Assembly (NCBI GenBank): GCA_963678705.1
Contig: OY783213.1
Span: 14,574,451-14,638,450, forward strand
Direction of reading: 5' to 3'
DNA: 64,000 bases
DNA from: Panorpa germanica
Taxonomy: Eukaryota > Arthropoda > Insecta > Mecoptera > Panorpidae
Shown piece by piece: positions 57,101 through 64,000 of this stretch (within the stretch, counting starts at the first letter, position 1; every line of letters starts with the position of its first letter). The position numbers and the translations under genes were made by a program. The notes under the pieces were generated by a model that worked only from the letters and a program-made list of their open reading frames with translations, did not search any database and had not been told where the DNA came from.

Positions 57101-58850
57101 ATGAAATACATTGCAGTAAGTTTCCATAGTCAAAGGTTTTCCTAAATTTGGAACATTTTGTAAAATAGATTTAAAAGTTCTCAAAAACCCAAATATATCT
57201 CCTGGTTGTCCAAATATAGCATCTTCCAAATATTCTGGTTTATTATAAGATGGTAATTTGTTTTTAACAAATGCAATTGATCTAAATGGTGGTCTGCCAG
57301 GTATAACGTCTATTTCATCTAGCATACGCAATTGTCGGAGTTTATTAATTTTATCTTCACGCAGATGTCTCTGGAATTTTGCTTTTAATTTCCTTTTTAC
57401 ACAAACAGATATATTCACGTAGCTTCCAATCGCAAAATTATTTCTAAATTTTAATACAATTAATTCTTTTGAATAACCATAGAACTTTGAAGTTCCTTTT
57501 ATTCTAAATTTAAAAGAGTTTTCAGGCTTTATTTCCATTTCCTCCTTTGATCTTGGTGTTACTAGTTCCAGTTGATTATCTTTTGATTGCAACTGGAAGT
57601 TGATTTCCTCAATTATCTGCGTTTCAGATCCTTTATTACTTACAGTTATAGTTAATAACGCTTGCTCACCTATAGTCTTCACTTCGAAGGTACAAGGATG
57701 AATTATTATTCCATTCTTTGGTAGACATAAGTAATCAATGTTAGTCTTGACTGCTACTTCATAATTATTTGGGTGCTGATTTTCAGTCGGTTCAAGTGTT
57801 AATGCACGTAATTTATACTTTTTATGATAACTGTTAATTGTTTGTATCATAACCATATCTCCAATCGACGGAGTATAGTTATCACTGAAGGATTCTTTAG
57901 AGAAATAAACTTCATGTCCTGCAACTCCTTGACCATTTTGTTTGTTGTAGGAAGTAATAACGTACTCTTTTAATGAATTGAGACAGGCTTTTACTTTGCA
58001 ATATTTTATAATCTAAAAAATATAATTAGCATGGATAAATACCTTGCTGTCAACCTTTTAAATAATCATAATTTTATTTACTTACTTCGCCATCAAAATT
58101 AAAAGATGTTTTGTCTGGTGTGACTTCAGTTTCAATAATTATTAAGTCTCCTTCCATTGGAACAAAATCGCATTCTACTTCATCTAAATTACAATCCTGA
58201 TTATCGTCCGACAGTTTTAAAATTTGTCCATATTTGTTTAATATTTTAGTCAGGATACTTCGGATAATAAATTCTTTATGTTCATAATTGTTTTTATTTA
58301 AGATAATTGGGTCATAAGTAGAATTCTCTTCTTCTACCTTGTCGTCTGTGTTTTCAATTAGTGATTTATCTGAAACAATTAGTGGAATATAATAAAAGCA
58401 TAAGAATCAAACTGTTACAATCAAACAAGGAAATAAATGAAAAATCTTCCAGAAAAATTACAAAAAATAAATGTAAATTTATATTCTTAGTAAATAGAAT
58501 AATATTGATACGGGTTTTATTGGCAACAGCTTAATTAGTTTTTCAACTTTGATCAAATGATGACCATTTATACTTGAATGTTGAGAATAAGTTCATTTAG
58601 TTATATTCATTTTATACTTAGTTAAATGAACATAAAACAATTATATTTTATAAACAAGTCTTTTACCGTTATCTCTTGTGCATATTACATCTATATCCTC
58701 ATTCTCTTTACCGAATTCGTTTTCATAATTCTTTTGTTTCAAAGCAATATTTTCAATTATGTCTTGAAGATACTGATCTTTGTGATCTTTGGGTTCTTCA
58801 ATGGCGGCAGAACTGAAATAATTCCAAATATATTTCACGACGGGTACCAT
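54125..58850 (-). CDS. Armitage/MOV10L1-like RNA helicase, copy B (N-terminally reduced), 1,127 aa
   Basis: Exons (minus): 58667-58850, 58086-58369, 56520-58012, 56265-56440, 55973-56154, 55538-55763, 55236-55351, 55031-55156, 54778-54939, 54125-54559; 3384 nt in frame. The exon plan matches copy A, several internal exons being identical in length (176, 182, 116, 126 nt). The first K-Y-I-W-N-Y-F exon is kept, but exon 2 starts further in: the G-V-I-T-H-L-D module of copy A, about 60-65 residues, is missing. The second barrel-like module (G-V-A-G-H-E-V-Y-F) and all helicase motifs remain: [52 protein letters not shown]. An active paralogue with altered partner binding is plausible. A SINE sits in intron 6. 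Protein divergence is substantial, so the duplication is not recent. Confidence 0.88.
55380..55505 (-). mobile_element. tRNA-derived SINE in intron 6 of helicase copy B
   Basis: On the minus strand, CTGGAGGTTCGATCTCCAGA (about 55448-55467) contains a near-consensus Pol III B box, and GCTTGACGC lies about 30 bases before it. The same arrangement recurs at 60735-60790 on the minus strand. The intron (55352-55537) is longer than its equivalents because of this insertion. A functional tRNA is unlikely because no acceptor stem closes. Confidence 0.5.
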
Positions 58851-59034
58851 TTTTATGCAGTTGTTGGTTTCCTAGAAATCAATATAAACATTTGGATTAA
58901 TTAAAAATATAAATAAAATTTATAACAATATGATAGTTGTCATTTGGTTATCTTTAATTAGATGGTAATGAGAAGAGTCTAGTTTTTGTCGTTAGAGGAT
59001 AGAGACTATACTCCAGTTGAAAGTTTAACAAATA
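58851..59034. other. 5' flank of helicase copy B
   Basis: AT-rich upstream region; no recognisable core promoter motif. Confidence 0.4.
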
Positions 59035-59248
59035 TAGTCCACATCACGATAGTTCGGCGGCGACTTATACTTAAAGGAGGTTATAAGAGCGGTATAAATC
59101 TATAATACAATAATGAATTTTATCTTATTCGTTTCTATAAACATTATAGGAAAAAAAGTCAGTTAGTGCTTTTTAGTTATATCGGCAGTTTATACCCCAC
59201 AACTTGTTTTAAATATGAGTCGCCGCCGAACTCTCGTAATTTGAACTA
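59035..59248. mobile_element. 214-bp MITE, copy 2
   Basis: The left end TAGTCCACATCACGATAG with inner arm GTTCGGCGGCGACTTATACT is the inverse of the right end AGTCGCCGCCGAACTCTCGT...TTTGAACTA. A TA dinucleotide stands at both borders (59033-59034 and 59049+200, i.e. 59249-59250), consistent with TA target duplication. It is the same length as the copy in the zinc-finger-gene intron at 26403-26616 and in the same orientation. This copy has the better-preserved ends. Confidence 0.82.
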
Positions 59249-59350
59249 TAGTTTTCAATTTACAGTTTCCATGATCTGTACACATTCTGAAACAGTAAGT
59301 GTGTATGAAGCTTAAACAATACAAGCATCTACATAATTATAAATAAAACC

Positions 59351-59769
59351 TAAGGCCTATCAAACACTCCAAACGTATTTAATCGAATTTTTACCGGCGT
59401 ATACGCGCTACTACGCTTTACGTAGTATATCAGCGAATTTTAAGCAAATGAATTCATGAAAGGGACCAAACGAATACACTGGAAGGGGTATGAAAGAGAA
59501 TGCAATAGTCTCTTTCATAACAGTGATGTTTCGATAAAAATTAAAGTAAAAGTTTGTTCTCATGATAAATTATGTTAGTGCAAAACAACTCCAATACACC
59601 TTACAGAACACTAGTTTGACTTGGCGTACTGTCGTATCGGTACGTATGTGTATTATGACACAACACATGCAAAGATCACAGGAGTCAGCTTGCTTTGTGA
59701 GATCTAGCAGCCGATGTACGTCCGAATTCACCGTCGCTTAAATACGCTTGCAGTGTGCAACAGGCAAGG
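59351..59769. mobile_element. MITE, 419 bp, copy 2 (TAAGGCC / GGCAAGG ends)
   Basis: The left end TAAGGCCTATCAAACACTCC and the inverse of the right end (CCTTGCCTGTTGCACACTGC) share the AAGCGTATTTAA-like subterminal motif. The interior shares blocks with 21141-21623 such as CGTATACGCGCTACTACGCT and TACTGTCGTATCGGTACGTA-like sequence. AATAAAAC before and AATAAACT after the element may be an 8-bp target duplication with one change, which would favour a hAT-like family. Confidence 0.6.
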
Positions 59770-61637
59770 AATAAACTTACTCCGAATTCCAATAAAAATT
59801 ACATTTGTTGATATATTTAATATTTACTTTTAACAGTTTATCTGAAAGTTACTGTATAGGACAGTGGTAAAAAATAAAAATATGGTATAATTTTATTCTT
59901 TATTTATATTATAGTTATTCAATAAATAATTTTCATTCATTGGTTTAGTAAATGATTCTATAAAGTATTTATCCCAACACAATCCAAATGATAAGGATAA
60001 CCTAAAACAGGCAATGTTTTTGCTGGAGAAACATAGTTCTAACATATACTTACGCATGTATTAGTGAGATTCTCTCGCGTCGTTTAGTTTCAAGGATAAG
60101 CAATCTGGCAACTCCGAGCATTCATTCTTTGTTTGCATACATGTAATACGCAGTAAATGTTCCCACTTTTTATAATATAGTAATATATAAAACGAAACAC
60201 AATAAATGAAACATAAAATTTAAAAAAATTATGTTATTTAAATTATGTATTTTAAAACTTAAAAAGATCTTCGAAAGAAGTAATAAATGTTAAACGTGTT
60301 AGAAACTGACAGACAGTACCAGCCGGCTTGTCTCGCGCGCATTACTGATGTCTGGTGTGTTTATTGTAGTATAGTATTTTGCTTACACGGACGAAGATTA
60401 GAAGGGACGGACGAAGATTAGAAGGGACAGGTATCGAAATATTGAGTACCGGCAAAACTGGTCTTAAGTTTATTATGTCCACAAGATGAGTTTTACTTTT
60501 TTAGTAAAATTAAAAAAATATTGCAAGTTTCACTTAATGGGTAACAAAAAAATTGATTTAAAAATACAGTACTACCAGTTTATGAATGGAACTTGAAAGC
60601 TGAAAAAAATTAAAACGAATGAGCAATGCGTTTTAGGCCTAACAGATTTTTGTGATTATGCGAACATTAGAAACATGACTTAATTTTTATAAAAATAAAG
60701 TTGAATAACTCGCTATATTTTAGTTAAAGATATTAACAGTTCCGGAGATCGAACCAAAAAACCTAGCAGGATGTGTCAAGCCAATATATATACTTACTAT
60801 CTTATTTCAGGTTTATGTATACTTCTAAAACAATACCTTACGAAGGTATTACACATTTAAAAATGAACGATTATTTACTTAATAAATATAAAATTAAAAA
60901 CTGTGCTTTTAAATAACAATAAATGCATTTAAAACAGTGACCTAACTCAATAACTTTATACTATCACGTTTCTTTTAATACTGAACAAAAATATCAGCTC
61001 GTAAAAAAATTAACAAAACAAAATCTACTTTCTCTTTCGTTTAATCTTCAATGTGCTCTTCTAATGCATCAAGAAAAAAATCGTAACAGCAGAAGCCGAC
61101 AATTCGAGTATTGTCCCAGAGATAAGGGTTCGAGTTACAGTGAAATGGACGAGTTAAAGTTACAGTGGTGTAAGTCATTTTTTTCAAAAAGAAATAAAAA
61201 ACCAGTGGTACATAAACCATTTATAGATACGATTCCGATTCAATTAAATAGTTTGTTTAAGAAAAGTTGAATATTACATGATTTCAATAATACAGATTCA
61301 TATAATATTCAACTTTTGCTTAATGTCGCTTAAAATAGCCTCGTGAGAACCTCGGTATAACATTTACGGACATGTAAGAAATCAATATTATTAAATACTT
61401 TTTTGAAAAATAAAAACAATAAAAAAGAAAATGCAAAATTATATAAATCTAAATTATTAAAAGCGCTAATAATTTTTGCATTATTTGAATATATTAATAA
61501 TTCAATAATAATACTTTTATATTATTTTATGTAAAAACATGAAATGGAAAATCTTAATTTTTTTTTTACAATCGCAATCGTAATTTGTAAGAAAAATATT
61601 ATTTTCGATTTATTTTCTTTTCTAAATCTTTTTATCT
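59770..61637. other. intergenic, 3' flank of the neprilysin-like gene
   Basis: AT-rich. It includes a 20-bp tandem pair ACGGACGAAGATTAGAAGGG at about 60387-60426 and a SINE head near 60.75 kb. A 68-codon plus-strand frame (61064-61270) has ordinary composition but no supporting features. Confidence 0.4.
60735..60800 (-). mobile_element. tRNA-derived SINE head, second copy
   Basis: On the minus strand GGTTCGATCTCCGGAACTGT follows GGCTTGAC by about 30 bases, matching the arrangement in helicase copy B intron 6. It is a short, decayed Pol III-type head. Confidence 0.4.
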
Positions 61638-63725
61638 TTACCAAATTTTACATTTATGATGAGGATTCATTGGAGATCCTGCTGGACATTCGAAATCTTT
61701 AGCAAAATCTTCCAAGTTGCTTAATGGTCCTAAAATTCTAAACTCATCCGGAGAATGCTCATCTGATCTCAAGATAAATTTCACTGCTTCTGTAAATAAG
61801 ATGTATTACGTATATAAACTTCACAAGTTGTTAATTAGTTTTAAGGGTTCCTATTTTCACTGACCTGGTTTATATTTAGAGCACCACGCATTAGCCGCTG
61901 ATATCCAAAACATTTGTTTGGGAGTGTACTTTAAACCTGGAAGCTGCGGTTCTTCCCCATGACGTTCAACCCATTTTGAGTAAGCTAGGTACGCTAGTTT
62001 AATTCCACCATTATCTGCAATGTTCTCATCTTGCGTGATCGTTCCGTTAACCTAGTGAACATAGAATGAAGTATTATGAAGTATTATGACATAATTTGAG
62101 AAATGATCTTGTCTTGTAAGAACTCCTTTGACCAGTAGAAGTTTCTCCATGAAATTGATTTCATGACTTACGTTCTGATTTATTTCCTTGACTGTATAGT
62201 TCCCGTATTGTTCAATAATACACTTAGCTTTCTCTACATAAGCATCCTTGGTAGCTTCACTCCACCAATTTTTCAAAATGTCATCTTTGTTAAACTGTCT
62301 TCCTATACCATCTAAACCATGACTGATTTCATGGCCAATTATAAAACCAATAGCACCGTAGTTCATGTAATTTGGACGATCAACAGAAAAGAATACCTCC
62401 TGAAGGATCCCAGCAGGAATATCTGCAGATATACTAAAATTATATCAATTGCAAAGGATAGTTATTTAAAAAATTGTACTCACCAATACTGTTTTCTTGA
62501 TACATATTGTAGGCGTTGGCCTTTACTATTTTGGGGTGAGCTACCCAATCACTTTTATTGAATGGCTCCCTTAATTTGTTAAACTTATAGTTCATGTTAA
62601 AGAATTTAATATTTAGAAGTGATTCCATAAAATGATTTTCGTCAACTTCTAGCTGTTTTTATAGAAATTAATTTCTCTTACAAGATGAGCAATTTCAATA
62701 ATTCATTTTCACCAATTTATATTCAAAATACTTACATCGTTATAATATTCCTCCAGTTTTTTGTGATCTAGAATTTCATCGGGATATGCAATGTAAGTGG
62801 TCATAGCCTGAGTCTTTTCCAAAGCGTGTTTTCTAGTGTCTTCATCCATCCAATCAACCTTTTCCAAGTTATTTATGAATTCTGCTCTAATACCATTTAC
62901 CATTTCCACAGCAAGTTTCTTTGCATCTTTATTAAAATATTTTTGAACGTACATTGAGTCAACTGCTACATGAAAACTGAAAATTTTTGATTTCCAATAT
63001 ATTAAAAGAAACGCAACTGAGAATGTGTTATTCCCAATAAAACATACTTCTTGTAAACTTTCTTAGCACACTCTTTCCAAGCGGGCTCCTGTTGAGTTAT
63101 TTTATACGCAGCTGAGAAAAATTCCAGTTCCCTTTTCCGAAATTCTTCAGGTAAGAAAGGAACACTCCAAAAGGTTATCCTCCACATGACGTAGTTTGCT
63201 AGAATTCTGACAAATTATTTTCATATATATTTACTTGAAAACAGGATCTACTCAAGAACTTTCTAGTTATTCTAACCGTTTAGGAGTGATTTTTAAAAGT
63301 ATTTCCAAGTACGTAAGATAAAAGGGAGATACTACATTGACCACTTCATCTCCTGTAACACTAAGTCCTGCAGGTAACAAGTCGTTGATATACTCCAGCC
63401 ATGATATGCTGGGATACTCAGCTTGGAGCTCAGCGATTGTGCGTGGATTGTACAGTTTGGTCATATTTCTCCTCTGTTTATTCATTGAGGAAGCCTAAGA
63501 ATTTACATTTTAGGTCATATTGTTCTTTATAGTTTATTATTGTTGCTATAATGTTCAACTCGCATGACTTACTAAAGCTAAATTTTTCTCAAACCAAAAT
63601 GAATCTTTTAACTCCTTAATAGCTCTTCCTCTTGGAGCTCCCAAAAGTACCGCTATGTCTACCATATAATTTAAATATGGTGTGTCAAAAAGTATAGGGA
63701 ATTCGCCGAAAGATACTTGATCAAT
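61638..63725 (-). CDS. neprilysin-like M13 metallopeptidase, 3' part (509 aa visible, 5' exons outside the window)
   Basis: Visible exons (minus): 63573-63725, 63277-63494, 63048-63206, 62736-62976, 62484-62652, 62172-62422, 61865-62051, 61638-61789; 1530 nt in frame. Family M13 landmarks: [11 protein letters not shown] before the catalytic domain; N-A-Y-N-M-Y; zinc motif H-E-I-S-H in [11 protein letters not shown]; third zinc ligand in E-N-I-A-D-N-G-G; and the C-terminal C-K-I-W, equivalent to the conserved CxxW end. The catalytic residues seen are intact. M13 enzymes are cell-surface or secreted zinc peptidases that clip short signalling peptides. About 240 N-terminal residues, including any membrane anchor, would lie past base 64000. 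No upstream exon is visible in 63730-64000. Confidence 0.94.
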
Positions 63726-64000
63726 CTGAAATAAACTTTTAATAAAACTAACAAAGAACTTAAATAATAGAAACTACAGCAAACCATTATTTGTATTAGT
63801 CCGTCACTGTTTCCATTTCGTTTACCATTTACTATGTTTACTACTAATGGTTGTGATGGATAGCAGTGCTATTTAGGTTGCCGATACAAAAAAAAAATCA
63901 GAAATATTTGAAAAATTGTGGTCATGGTAGTTAAAAACATCTTAAGGTGTTTCGATTTTCGAAAAAAAAATTTCTTTTTAAAAAATGAGATAAAAACTTT

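Noticed and set aside
58370-58666. Remnant of the missing N-terminal module in intron 1 of helicase copy B
   Set aside because: Reading the intron by eye gave no convincing match to the copy A module; an alignment would be needed to decide.

Overview
Kind of organism. The window is eukaryotic nuclear DNA, very AT-rich, with spliced genes whose introns are mostly 60-110 nt, and it is dense in short terminal-inverted-repeat transposons and SINE/LINE scraps. The gene set (an Armitage/MOV10L1-type piRNA helicase, an insect-style serine carboxypeptidase, SF3B4, RRN3, SAAL1, a ZNF236-like zinc-finger protein, an M13 neprilysin-like peptidase) points to an insect. I cannot fix the order from sequence alone. 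Layout. 1-17.9 kb is gene-poor and repeat-rich: a hAT-type MITE with a perfect 8-bp target duplication, two copies of a MITE with CCCAGTAAACA ends, a (AT)24 microsatellite, LINE and SINE remnants and a 166/175-bp tandem duplication. At 17.96-18.23 kb sits a two-exon gene for a 62-residue secreted peptide that I do not recognise. 18.4-23.3 kb is again repeats, including a 5'-truncated LINE and a 483-bp MITE. 23.3-32.7 kb (+) is a 28-exon gene for a 1,774-residue C2H2 protein with about 23 fingers. 33.5-35.6 kb is a satellite-like array with an exact 164-bp dimeric period, bracketed by two related GCGCCATCT/AGATGGCGC inverted repeats. 36.3-38.05 kb (-) is SF3B4, with a 984-bp internally deleted hAT transposon 35 bp upstream of its start codon. 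Then come intronless SAAL1 (+), an intronless serine carboxypeptidase (-) head-to-head with nine-exon RRN3 (+), and two tandem Armitage/MOV10L1-like helicase genes (both -, 47.9-52.2 and 54.1-58.9 kb). The window closes with the 3' part of a neprilysin-like gene (-) whose 5' exons lie beyond base 64000. How the genes relate. Most are unrelated housekeeping functions: splicing (SF3B4), Pol I initiation (RRN3) and cell-cycle-linked SAAL1. The notable unit is the helicase pair. The two copies share the same exon plan and keep every helicase motif, but the upstream copy lacks the first N-terminal beta-barrel-like module. Reading frames across all multi-exon models close exactly: 5325 nt for the zinc-finger gene, 1137 for SF3B4, 1836 for RRN3, 3582 and 3384 for the helicases, and 1530 for the visible part of the neprilysin. 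I saw no LTR retroelement, endogenous virus, Polinton, CRISPR array or rRNA, and no convincing functional tRNA gene.
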